A stretch of DNA of 64,000 bases from NCBI GenBank assembly GCA_040905705.1, contig JBBDQZ010000024.1, positions 1 to 64,000 on the forward strand, given 5' to 3'. The DNA is from JBBDQZ01 sp040905705 (GTDB taxonomy: Bacteria > Bacteroidota > Rhodothermia > Balneolales > Natronogracilivirgulaceae). Positions 34,627 to 43,296 of this stretch are shown here, piece after piece (position 1 is the first letter of the stretch; each line of letters opens with the position of its first letter). Made by a program: the position numbers and the translations under genes. The notes under the pieces are model-generated. The model ran no database searches and had not been told where the DNA came from. It was given only the letters and a program-made list of their open reading frames with translations.

Positions 34627-36327
34627 ATGGATATTCAAACCTGGACTTTTATTATCGTTGGCCTGACTTTTTCCATGTATATCGGCATTGCCATTTGGGC
34701 TAAAGTTGGTTCCACTCATGATTTCTACATTGCAGGCAAGGCCGTTTCACCAATAGCTAATGGAATGGCTACAGCTGCCGACTGGATGTCGGCGGCATCG
34801 TTCATATCAATGGCCGGCCTGATCTCTTTTTTAGGATATGATGGGTCCGTCTATTTAATGGGTTGGACAGGCGGATATGTTCTCCTGGCTTTATTACTGG
34901 CACCTTATCTTCGCAAATTCGGAAAATTTACAATTCCGGATTTTGTAGGAGACCGATATTATTCGAACTGGGCACGTATTGTGGCCATTTTGTGTGCTGT
35001 ATTTATCTCGTTTACTTATGTGGCCGGACAAATGCGCGGCGTGGGTATCGTCTTTTCCCGATTTCTGGATGTGGATATAACCACAGGTGTGATTATAGGC
35101 ATGATCATAGTTTTTTTCTATTCGGTTCTGGGAGGTATGAAAGGCATTACTTATACGCAAGTAGCCCAATATTGTGTTCTGATATTCGCTTATCTGCTTC
35201 CGGCTGTTTACATCTCTTTGATGTTGACCAACAACCCGATTCCCCAGCTTGCCCTGGGAGGAACTCTCGCCGATAGCCCAGGCATTTATTTGCTGGATCG
35301 GCTGGACGGGCTGATGACCGAATTGGGTTTTGATCAATATACAGATGGTTCCAAACCCAAGATTGACGTGCTATTTATTACAGCAGCCCTGATGTTGGGA
35401 ACAGCAGGGCTGCCACATGTGATCATACGCTTTTTTACTGTTCCAAAGGTGCGGGATGCCCGCCTCTCGGCCGGTTATGCCCTGATCTGTATTGTTTTGC
35501 TCTATAGTACGGCACCGGCCGTCGCAGCATTTGCAAAACTCAATATTTTAGATACAACTCAAAATGTCGAACACCGGGAAGCACCGGAGTGGTTCCATAA
35601 CTGGGAATCCATCGGGCTTGTGAGCTGGGTTGATAGAAACAATGATGAGCGAATCCAGTATCATGCAGATCCGGAAATCAACGAGTTGAACATTGATCCC
35701 GATATCATCGTGTTGGCAAGTCCGGAAATTGCTCAAACCCCAAATTGGCTTGTAGGGCTTGTTGTGGCCGGAGGGTTGGCAGCGGCTCTTTCAACAACGG
35801 CGGGCCTCCTGCTGGTGCTCTCTACTGCTTTTGCACATGATTTTCTAAAACGAATAGCCACGCCGGCTCTGACAGAGAAAGGCGAATTGCGCATCGCCCG
35901 AATAACGATCTTTGTTGCCGTGCTGCTTGCCGGTCACCTTGGAGTCAATCCCCCCGGTTTTGTTGCCGAAACGGTTGCTTTTGCCTTCGGACTGGCAGCT
36001 TCATCTATTTTCCCCGTCATCATCATGGGCATTTTCTATAAACGAATGAACAGAGAAGGAGCAATTGCCGGAATGCTTACAGGCATTATTTTCACTTCAT
36101 CCTACATCATCTTTTTTACTTATATCAATCCTGGAATCAACCATGCTGAATACTGGTTGTTCGGCATATCTCCCGAAGGAATTGGAACCGTGGGGATGCT
36201 GTTAAATTTTGCCGTGGCACTAACCGTAGTACGGTTTACCGCTGCACCGCCTGATCATATACAATATCTGGTTGAGAAGGTGCGTGTCCCGCAAAACCCG
36301 AAGCATTCGGAGCACCCGGAGCATTGA
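34627..36327 (+). CDS. VC_2705-type sodium:solute symporter, large subunit
   Basis: 566 aa, SSS superfamily close to ActP: DFYIAGKAVSPIANGMATAADWMSAASFISMAG near residues 37-65, YVAGQMRGVGIVFSRFL near 130-145, FFYSVLGGMKGITYTQVAQY near 160-180, LPHVIIRFFTVPKVRDAR near 260-280, GGLAAALSTTAGLLLVLSTAFAHDF near 375-400. A polar loop with acidic residues (~310-365) splits two TM halves. The C-terminus is His-rich (KHSEHPEHPEH). Together with the DUF4212 gene it forms a sodium-coupled carboxylate carrier; the exact substrate is unknown. Confidence 0.9.
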   Translation: MDIQTWTFIIVGLTFSMYIGIAIWAKVGSTHDFYIAGKAVSPIANGMATAADWMSAASFISMAGLISFLGYDGSVYLMGWTGGYVLLALLLAPYLRKFGKFTIPDFVGDRYYSNWARIVAILCAVFISFTYVAGQMRGVGIVFSRFLDVDITTGVIIGMIIVFFYSVLGGMKGITYTQVAQYCVLIFAYLLPAVYISLMLTNNPIPQLALGGTLADSPGIYLLDRLDGLMTELGFDQYTDGSKPKIDVLFITAALMLGTAGLPHVIIRFFTVPKVRDARLSAGYALICIVLLYSTAPAVAAFAKLNILDTTQNVEHREAPEWFHNWESIGLVSWVDRNNDERIQYHADPEINELNIDPDIIVLASPEIAQTPNWLVGLVVAGGLAAALSTTAGLLLVLSTAFAHDFLKRIATPALTEKGELRIARITIFVAVLLAGHLGVNPPGFVAETVAFAFGLAASSIFPVIIMGIFYKRMNREGAIAGMLTGIIFTSSYIIFFTYINPGINHAEYWLFGISPEGIGTVGMLLNFAVALTVVRFTAAPPDHIQYLVEKVRVPQNPKHSEHPEH

Positions 36328-36384
36328 TATGATCGTACCAAATTATCACATCATGTATGGATCCGGTAGTACTTAATTAAATAA

Positions 36385-38097
36385 TTACTTCAACCCCGCA
36401 CAAGCTTCGTTCACATTCAGGATGTGATCCCCGACTTTTTCAAGCCGGTTTATGAAATCGAGATAAAAGATACCCGATTTGACATTGTGATCCCCATAAT
36501 CCCCTCGTTCAAGTCTCTGAAAATGAGACTGACGAAGATCATCGCGCATCGAGTCAATTTTCTCTTCCATAAGCTTTGCTTTCTCCATATTGACCATACC
36601 ATATTCACCGGAAATATTTTCGCGCATTATTCGAAGTGAATCCTGAACCAGCTGCATCATATCCATGATTTCCTGGTTGGCACTTTCTGGCATTGTTATT
36701 CCTTCTTCATTCATTCGCTCGAAAGTTTTGGAAATCTGATAATAAAGATCGGCAATACGCTCCAGGTCATTAACCATTCGCAGCATACTCCGTACCCGTC
36801 TGGATGAAGCCTTGGAAAGGTTAAATTCCGAAGCATTGGTCAGGTACTGAGCAATTTCCAGTTCAATGCGGTCGGTAATCTCCTCCCTGCGAGCAATCTT
36901 TTCAAGAAACTTCTGACGCTTGTCTTTCGCTTTGAAAAACAGTCCGTACGTGCTGAAGCTGATCTTCTCGGTTAATTTTGCCATCAGCTCCACCTCCTTG
37001 TAAGCTTCGGAGATGGAAAGCTCTGCGGTAGGCATCAATCCGCCACTAATATACTGAAGCCGGTGTTGTTCGTCTTCCCTTCCGCGCGATGGCTGGAACC
37101 AGCTCACCAACCGGATCAGCAAGGGCACAAATCCAAACAGAATCAGTACGTTCGCCACATTGAACGTAGTGTGGAACAGAGAAAGCCCAAGCGCGGCATT
37201 TATTCGGGCTTCAGGAGATTCATCCAGTACCGACAAATGTGCCGGGGTGAAATGGATGATCGTATAGTCCACGAATTTTATAAATACGGGTAGCAGGGCA
37301 AGCATCCATAAAACCCCGATCACATTGAAAAAAAAGTGAAATCGAGCTGCCCGCTTGGCATGCACATTCCCTACAATGGCTGCAATATTCGCTGTAACAG
37401 TCGTACCGATGTTTTCACCAAGGATCATCGCCGCGGCTATTGGAAAATCAATCCATCCCTGAACCAGCATGACCAGCGTGATGGTTGTCGCCGCACTGGA
37501 TGACTGGGTTATCAGTGTCAGAAAGGTTCCCACAACTACAAACAACAGGGTGGATCCGAATCCGAATTCAGTATAATTATTTAGAAACGAAAGAATCTCT
37601 GGATTTTCCTGTATGTCCGGGACCGCATCCTTGAGAAACTCAAGACCAATAAAGAGGATCCCGAAACCGATCACTGCTTCGGCGACATGCTTCATTTTAT
37701 TGTTCCTGACAAACAAAAATGGAAAAACTATCCCAATCATACTGATTGCAATGGGAGTGATCTGAAAACGAAATCCAAAAATGGAGACCATCCAGGCGGT
37801 GACGGTAGTACCGATGTTGGCCCCCATAATAACTCCGGTCGACTCCAAAAAAGTCAACAGCCCCGCATTCACAAAACTGACAACCATCACCGTAGTTGTA
37901 GTTGAAGATTGCGTGATGGTCGTAGCAGCAATCCCTGTCAATAACCCGACAGCGCGGTTGGAAGTCATCCCTTTTAGGATAGAGCGCAACTTGTTGCCGG
38001 CCACTTTCTGCAGACCGTCACTGAATATTTTCATCCCATAGATGAAAACTCCAAGGGACCCGATCAGTTGCAGAAAATCGAAAAAATTATAAGTCAT
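36385..38097 (-). CDS. Na/Pi-cotransporter family protein with PhoU domain
   Basis: 570 aa. Two inverted halves of the NptA/PNaS family carry the signature repeats ATTITQSSTTTTVMVV (near 57-72) and TLITQSSSAATTITLVM (near 195-211). After about eight TM segments there is a cytoplasmic PhoU-like helical domain (~350-560; VRSMLRMVNDLERIADLYYQ and INRLEKVGDHILNVNEA). It probably takes up or exports phosphate with sodium at the inner membrane. It is transcribed alone and converges on the symporter. Confidence 0.9.
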   Translation of the reverse strand: MTYNFFDFLQLIGSLGVFIYGMKIFSDGLQKVAGNKLRSILKGMTSNRAVGLLTGIAATTITQSSTTTTVMVVSFVNAGLLTFLESTGVIMGANIGTTVTAWMVSIFGFRFQITPIAISMIGIVFPFLFVRNNKMKHVAEAVIGFGILFIGLEFLKDAVPDIQENPEILSFLNNYTEFGFGSTLLFVVVGTFLTLITQSSSAATTITLVMLVQGWIDFPIAAAMILGENIGTTVTANIAAIVGNVHAKRAARFHFFFNVIGVLWMLALLPVFIKFVDYTIIHFTPAHLSVLDESPEARINAALGLSLFHTTFNVANVLILFGFVPLLIRLVSWFQPSRGREDEQHRLQYISGGLMPTAELSISEAYKEVELMAKLTEKISFSTYGLFFKAKDKRQKFLEKIARREEITDRIELEIAQYLTNASEFNLSKASSRRVRSMLRMVNDLERIADLYYQISKTFERMNEEGITMPESANQEIMDMMQLVQDSLRIMRENISGEYGMVNMEKAKLMEEKIDSMRDDLRQSHFQRLERGDYGDHNVKSGIFYLDFINRLEKVGDHILNVNEACAGLK

Positions 38098-38525
38098 AGT
38101 TATGATTCATTGACCATTTCACCTTGTACCGTAGAAACAAATCCATCTGTTTTCTGATCTATTGTTGCCACATTAAATATCTTTCCTGTAGAAATGCATA
38201 TCTAAAAAATGATTTTTCCTGAACCGTCCCTGGTAAAAGTAGCCATAAACTTATAATACATCACATGAATATTTCTCCTGTCCTTGGGAATCATAAAATT
38301 TAAAACAGATAAATTTAGTGTTAAACCTTTTCAGAATGTATGCAAAGATACGGATATGTCTGTAAAACCTAAAAACAGATCCATAATATTGGTGATGAAC
38401 TAAAGGTATTTACAGTAATCAATACGAAATATATTTTTATAACAAGGTTTATTCTGACAATTAAATTCTTTGTAGCCTGGGTTATCTACATCAAAGATTG
38501 TTTTGACGACACTGTATTTATATTT
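38098..38525. other. Intergenic region, no feature seen
   Basis: 428 AT-rich bases between divergent genes. Promoters for both are expected, but I see no clear boxes, palindromes or coding frame. Confidence 0.4.
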
Positions 38526-39542
38526 TTGTTCTTTATTGAGTCCTATTTGAATCTCATTCGATCTATAGCATCCCGCCATTTTCCCCGTACCGTTTTCAGG
38601 GACGGAGAAAGACTGTTGTGGAATCCTCTGAGCAAAAAAACAGCTCGTTATCGCCCTGAAGAACGGGTGCGTCTTCAGTTTCTTGAGTATCTGATTTTGC
38701 AGAGTGAAATTCCTGCATCCCGTATCTCTACAGAGAGTATCGTTCCAGGCCGCTTCTCTCGAGGTCGAACTGATATTCTGTGCTACAATACCGACTTTAA
38801 TGCCTTACTGCTCATCGAGTGTAAATCGGAAAAGATTAAGCTCGGATCAAAAACTGCGACGCAATCGGCCGTATACAACCGGTTTATCAAAGCTCCCTAT
38901 GTCCTGTTAACCAACGGCATTCATAATTCCCTTTTTCAAGTCGATGTATCATTGCGCCCCTTGAATTTGGAGGAGTACCCCACATTTCTAAAACTTGATA
39001 TACCTTTTTTTGACAACAAGCCCGAATACTGGAAAAAACGCGGCTTTTTAAATCAAAGCATTCCGGAATCTATTTCAGAGCCGTTTGCCACCCGGCTGGC
39101 CCTCCTGTTCCATTTCGGGGATATCACAAAAAGTTATATACCCATCACCTTTCCTGCTGACAAAATGTCACTGTCCCACTATTATGCATTACTGCCAGCA
39201 CCAACCCATACTGATACACTTATTGCGCTTACAATGAAAGCCCTTGATGATAAAAATGCACTGCTATGTGCCATATATAATAGAAATAACCAGAATATAG
39301 GATGTCTGAGGGTTTTTATTTCCGAATCCGGGGATTTCCACTCACCGGAATTATATGTTGCCGATAGCCCTGAATTGTTCACTCCGGATATTTCCGAGCT
39401 ACAGAAGGCCTGGACCAACCCCCGGTTTCTTGTGTCACCAAATGAGGGACAAGTCGAGGCACCTGATATCGAATCGCAGGCACTTTGCTTTTCAAATCAT
39501 TCTTCAAGACTTTTTGAAAAAATATTTTTGGATATCTTGTAA
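38526..39542 (+). CDS. Orphan HsdR N-terminal domain (PD-(D/E)XK) protein
   Basis: 338 aa with a TTG start at 38526; the start is uncertain because the frame stays open upstream without an ATG. The N-terminal half matches the type I restriction enzyme R protein N-terminal domain: PEERVRLQFLEYLI near 43-56, then GRTDILCYN and LLIECKSEK (~80-100), giving the PD-(D/E)XK triad Asp, Glu, Lys. FIKAPYVLLTNG follows. The helicase part of HsdR is absent, and no HsdM or HsdS gene is near. Such single-domain proteins are common in this lineage; a DNA-processing role is likely but not proven. Confidence 0.75.
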   Translation: MFFIESYLNLIRSIASRHFPRTVFRDGERLLWNPLSKKTARYRPEERVRLQFLEYLILQSEIPASRISTESIVPGRFSRGRTDILCYNTDFNALLLIECKSEKIKLGSKTATQSAVYNRFIKAPYVLLTNGIHNSLFQVDVSLRPLNLEEYPTFLKLDIPFFDNKPEYWKKRGFLNQSIPESISEPFATRLALLFHFGDITKSYIPITFPADKMSLSHYYALLPAPTHTDTLIALTMKALDDKNALLCAIYNRNNQNIGCLRVFISESGDFHSPELYVADSPELFTPDISELQKAWTNPRFLVSPNEGQVEAPDIESQALCFSNHSSRLFEKIFLDIL

Positions 39543-39617
39543 GCAGCCGGGATGTGTCCGCAGATTTAAGCAGGCCTATCATCAAATTAAACATCAACGC
39601 TATTTAATTTATTCACC

Positions 39618-40943
39618 ATGTTTGATGAACATCGATCCAGACTTCTCACACTGTTTGAAGAGGAAAAAAACAGCGTTATTTATTTGAAAGGCGGGGCTGT
39701 TCAATACCGCTATAACACAGACTTTGAATATCCGTTCCGGCAGGAATCCCATTTTTTATATCTGACCGGTGTGAATGAACCCGATATGGCCGCAATTTTT
39801 CATTGCGGATCCGGAGAATATTGTCTGGTTGTTCCACGGCGCGACACACAATTTGCAATCTGGATGGGTTATATCCGGTCCCTTGATGATTATTCTAATA
39901 CATATAAACCAGACCAGGTTATTTACAGTGATGATGTGTCATCCTGGCTAAGCAAAGCTGCTCCGAAAACAGTTCACTGTCTTCCCGGTGCAGAGGATGA
40001 TGTGAAACAGCTCGGATTTACTCCGGAAACCGGATATCTTCAGGATGCACTGGCCTATTGTCGCGTGATCAAGTCCAAAGACGAAATCAATTGCATGAAG
40101 AAAGCCGCGGAAGTCGCCAATGGTGCACACCTGGAACTGATGCAGTCTGTCCGTCCGGGTATACACGAATACGAGATGAAAGCGATTTTCGATTACCATA
40201 CAACACGATGCGGACTTATACACGCTCCCTATTCCGGGATTTTCGCTTCCGGTCGCGGTTCCGCCATTCTTCACTATACGGAAAACTCAAAAATGCTCCA
40301 TGACGGTGAACTTATTCTGGTCGATGCCGGTGCGGAATACAAAGGGTATGCCGCTGATGTCACGCGGACCTATCCGGTCGGTGGTACCTTTAGTCCGCTG
40401 CAATCCGATCTGTATGATATCGTTTTGGAAGCTCAATCAACAGCCTTGAATATGATCCGTCCCGGCAATAAAATGGAAGATCTCCATCTTGCTGCGGCAC
40501 GGATTATTATTACCGGCTTGCGAGATTGCCGCCTTATACATGGTGATATCGAAGACATGATGGAAGAAAATATTTTCGCATTATTCTTCCCTCACGGTCT
40601 GGGACATTTTCTGGGTCTCGACACGCATGATGTTGGAGGATATCCGAAGGGGACGGCAAAAATAGACCGACCCGGACTTCGCTTTCTCCGTGCCCGAAGA
40701 ACGTTTGAATCAGGAATGGTACTTACCATCGAGCCCGGCCTTTACTTCATACCTGCATTACTTGAACCTGCATTTCAAGAAAAAAAATCTGCGCTTTTTC
40801 TGAATGCCGGCCGGCTCCAGCCCCTGTATGATTTCGGGGGTATTCGTATAGAAGACAACGTGATCGTCCGGAAGGATGGAATGGAGAACCTGACGACTAT
40901 ACCAAAAAGTCGCAGAGAATTACAAGATATCATCTATAAATAA
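39618..40943 (+). CDS. pepP: Xaa-Pro aminopeptidase (M24B)
   Basis: 441 aa. An aminopeptidase P N-terminal domain (~1-150; FPFRQESHFLYLTG type motif as YPFRQESHFLYLTGVNEPD) precedes the pita-bread metallopeptidase domain. Dimetal ligands are visible: Asp in LILVDAGAEYKGYAADVTRTYP (two Asp), His in FPHGLGHFLGLDTHDVGG, Glu in LTIEPGLYF and Glu in GGIRIEDNV. It removes an N-terminal residue preceding proline, in the cytoplasm (no signal peptide). It lies 75 bases after the HsdR-N gene and 28 bases before an S9 peptidase. Confidence 0.93.
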   Translation: MFDEHRSRLLTLFEEEKNSVIYLKGGAVQYRYNTDFEYPFRQESHFLYLTGVNEPDMAAIFHCGSGEYCLVVPRRDTQFAIWMGYIRSLDDYSNTYKPDQVIYSDDVSSWLSKAAPKTVHCLPGAEDDVKQLGFTPETGYLQDALAYCRVIKSKDEINCMKKAAEVANGAHLELMQSVRPGIHEYEMKAIFDYHTTRCGLIHAPYSGIFASGRGSAILHYTENSKMLHDGELILVDAGAEYKGYAADVTRTYPVGGTFSPLQSDLYDIVLEAQSTALNMIRPGNKMEDLHLAAARIIITGLRDCRLIHGDIEDMMEENIFALFFPHGLGHFLGLDTHDVGGYPKGTAKIDRPGLRFLRARRTFESGMVLTIEPGLYFIPALLEPAFQEKKSALFLNAGRLQPLYDFGGIRIEDNVIVRKDGMENLTTIPKSRRELQDIIYK

Positions 40944-40971
40944 TCCGATTGTTTAAATTTGAGAGGTAATC

Positions 40972-43164
40972 ATGATAATTTTTGTGTTTATGCTTTTACT
41001 AAACGGTCTGGATACACTTCAACTTAAAACTATTTTTCACGAACCCTATCTTGCCGGTGTCCGGCCCGATTTCAGATCCTTTTCACCGGATCAAAACAGA
41101 GTATATTTTTCATGGAACGATTCCTCAAAATCGAACCTTCACACATATTCCGTTTCACTCGATGGCCGCAATACACAACACCATCAGGAGGACTCTGAAA
41201 CCCGTGCTGTAATTGCTCCCGATGGCCGACAATGGGTTTACCTGAATCAAGGCCGTCTCTGGCTTGATGGTTCCCGTTATGATGAGCCCCGAATACTTCT
41301 GGAAACTGAATTTATCATCTCGGATCTCCACTGGCTCGACGATAACAAGACGATTTATTTTATTATGAACAAAAACGTCTGGTCACTCAATCAAGATCCC
41401 TTCACGCTTAGACAACTTTCCAATTGGGATTACAGCGATAATCAGTACATCCATATCCGATTGCTTGCTGTTACCGGAAATGGAAAATTTGCCGTTCTGC
41501 AACAAAGCGACACCTCCGGATATCTTGATATTCTTTTCCCCGAGTACGTTGACACCCTTGTCAGGGACGGGACAACCCGCCGGGGACAGTCTTTGATCTC
41601 ATTGTTTCTTCTGGATATCCGATCACGCGAAAGACATCTCCTTTTTGACGGGGAATGGACGATCAGCAACCACTCTATAAGTGCTTCAAACACTTTTTTT
41701 GCTGTTGACCGGATAGACCATGCCATGAAACGACGCGAAATCATCCGATATCATATTAATGAAGGCCAGAACAAGCAAGAAAACAACAGCAATTCCCCCA
41801 AACGACGAAATGAAATAGGTCATGAGGAGCACTCTCAGAAAGAAGAATCTGCATCAGGCTATACCGGCCACTTCAGCCCGGGTTTTATCTCTGTTGACAC
41901 CCTTTTGATAAAAACAACTGAGGGTTGGGTTTATCCCGACCATCACACATTCTCATTTGCGCCTGAATCAGACCAGTTATTGTTTACTTCGGAAATGGAT
42001 GGATGGAATCATATTTATACTGTAGACGCGGATCAAAACCGGCCGCAACAACGGACCCGTGGCCATTTTGAGGTCCCCTGGGCCGACTGGCAGTCGGCCC
42101 ACTCTATTCTTTATGCCTCCAACGAGAAGGATCCCGGTGAACGGCGGATATATCGTCTTGATTTGAGTAATAACTCCGTACGTGAACTTACCTCCGAGGA
42201 AGCTTATCGAAACAATTTTTTTCTGAACCGTGACCGCACCCATCTCGTTTATGAAAAAACGGGATGGAATCAACCCGCCGATCTGCATGTGCTGGATGTG
42301 CAAAGCCGGCACCCTTCGGAAACACGCATTACCCGGTCGGTACCTGATCGCTTTCTCAACATAGACTGGCAACAACCCGAATATGTCCGTTTTATGTCGC
42401 GTGACGGGCAAACACCTCTTTCCATGAACATTCTCCGTCCGATTGATTTCAATCCCGAAAAGAACTACCCGGTAATTGTTTTTGTTCACGGAGCCGGTTC
42501 ACTTCAAAATGTATTTAAGGGATGGTCAGAATATTACGCGCGTGAATACATGTTTCATCAATTTTTAAATCAACATGACTATGTTGTAATTGAAGTTGAT
42601 TACCGCCATAGCACCGGTTACGGACGCGCATTCCGGGAGGACGTCACCAACTGGATGGGGCATTACGAATTACGCGATATCATTGACGGGCTGGATTATG
42701 TCGAAAACAACGGCGGTTATATAGACCGGAACCGGGTTGGCATTTACGGCGGCAGTTACGGTGGATTTATGGCGCTGTATGCGGTATCCAGGTCACCTGA
42801 AAATTTTCAGGCCGCTGCTGCACTCAGAGCCGTCACCAATTGGGAAAATTATTACTATGCCAATCCGTGGTATACGCGCCCGCGACTTGGAGTTCCCGAT
42901 GAACAACCGGAACACTACGAGCGTAGCTCGCCCATCACCTATGCCGATTCCCTGCAAAGACCTGTCATTCTGTTTCACGGCCTGATGGATGACAATGTCG
43001 GCTTTCAGGATGCCATGCAATACGTTAACCAGCTAATCGCTTCTGGCAATACTCATTTCGATTTGATGGTTTACCCATCGGAACGCCACAGTTTTGAGTC
43101 ACCCGAATCATGGTATGACGAATACAAACGGATTTTCCACTTCTTTGAAGGGCATTTAAAATAA
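40972..43164 (+). CDS. Secreted S9 family prolyl oligopeptidase (DPP4-like)
   Basis: 730 aa. A hydrophobic N-terminus (MIIFVFMLLLNGLD) suggests export. Residues ~30-480 form a beta-propeller region (repeated SFAPESDQLLFTSEMDGWNH, FSPDQNRVYFSW). The C-terminal alpha/beta hydrolase has the nucleophile Ser in GIYGGSYGGFMALYA, Asp in HGLMDDNVGF and His in ERHSFES. GAGG near 40960 supports the start. It cleaves short peptides after proline or alanine and follows the Xaa-Pro aminopeptidase gene, forming a proline-peptide degradation pair. A polar insert rich in Lys, Glu and Asn lies around 265-300. Confidence 0.92.
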   Translation: MIIFVFMLLLNGLDTLQLKTIFHEPYLAGVRPDFRSFSPDQNRVYFSWNDSSKSNLHTYSVSLDGRNTQHHQEDSETRAVIAPDGRQWVYLNQGRLWLDGSRYDEPRILLETEFIISDLHWLDDNKTIYFIMNKNVWSLNQDPFTLRQLSNWDYSDNQYIHIRLLAVTGNGKFAVLQQSDTSGYLDILFPEYVDTLVRDGTTRRGQSLISLFLLDIRSRERHLLFDGEWTISNHSISASNTFFAVDRIDHAMKRREIIRYHINEGQNKQENNSNSPKRRNEIGHEEHSQKEESASGYTGHFSPGFISVDTLLIKTTEGWVYPDHHTFSFAPESDQLLFTSEMDGWNHIYTVDADQNRPQQRTRGHFEVPWADWQSAHSILYASNEKDPGERRIYRLDLSNNSVRELTSEEAYRNNFFLNRDRTHLVYEKTGWNQPADLHVLDVQSRHPSETRITRSVPDRFLNIDWQQPEYVRFMSRDGQTPLSMNILRPIDFNPEKNYPVIVFVHGAGSLQNVFKGWSEYYAREYMFHQFLNQHDYVVIEVDYRHSTGYGRAFREDVTNWMGHYELRDIIDGLDYVENNGGYIDRNRVGIYGGSYGGFMALYAVSRSPENFQAAAALRAVTNWENYYYANPWYTRPRLGVPDEQPEHYERSSPITYADSLQRPVILFHGLMDDNVGFQDAMQYVNQLIASGNTHFDLMVYPSERHSFESPESWYDEYKRIFHFFEGHLK

Positions 43165-43296
43165 TTCTTTCAAAACCGGTTTTCCGCATCGTCAGAATGG
43201 GTATTCAACGTGGATAGGGAGCCGTCAATTTATTAAATTGTACTGTTTCCTCACCGGATCCCACCCAGTGGTATAACTTATGAATCTCATCTGATA

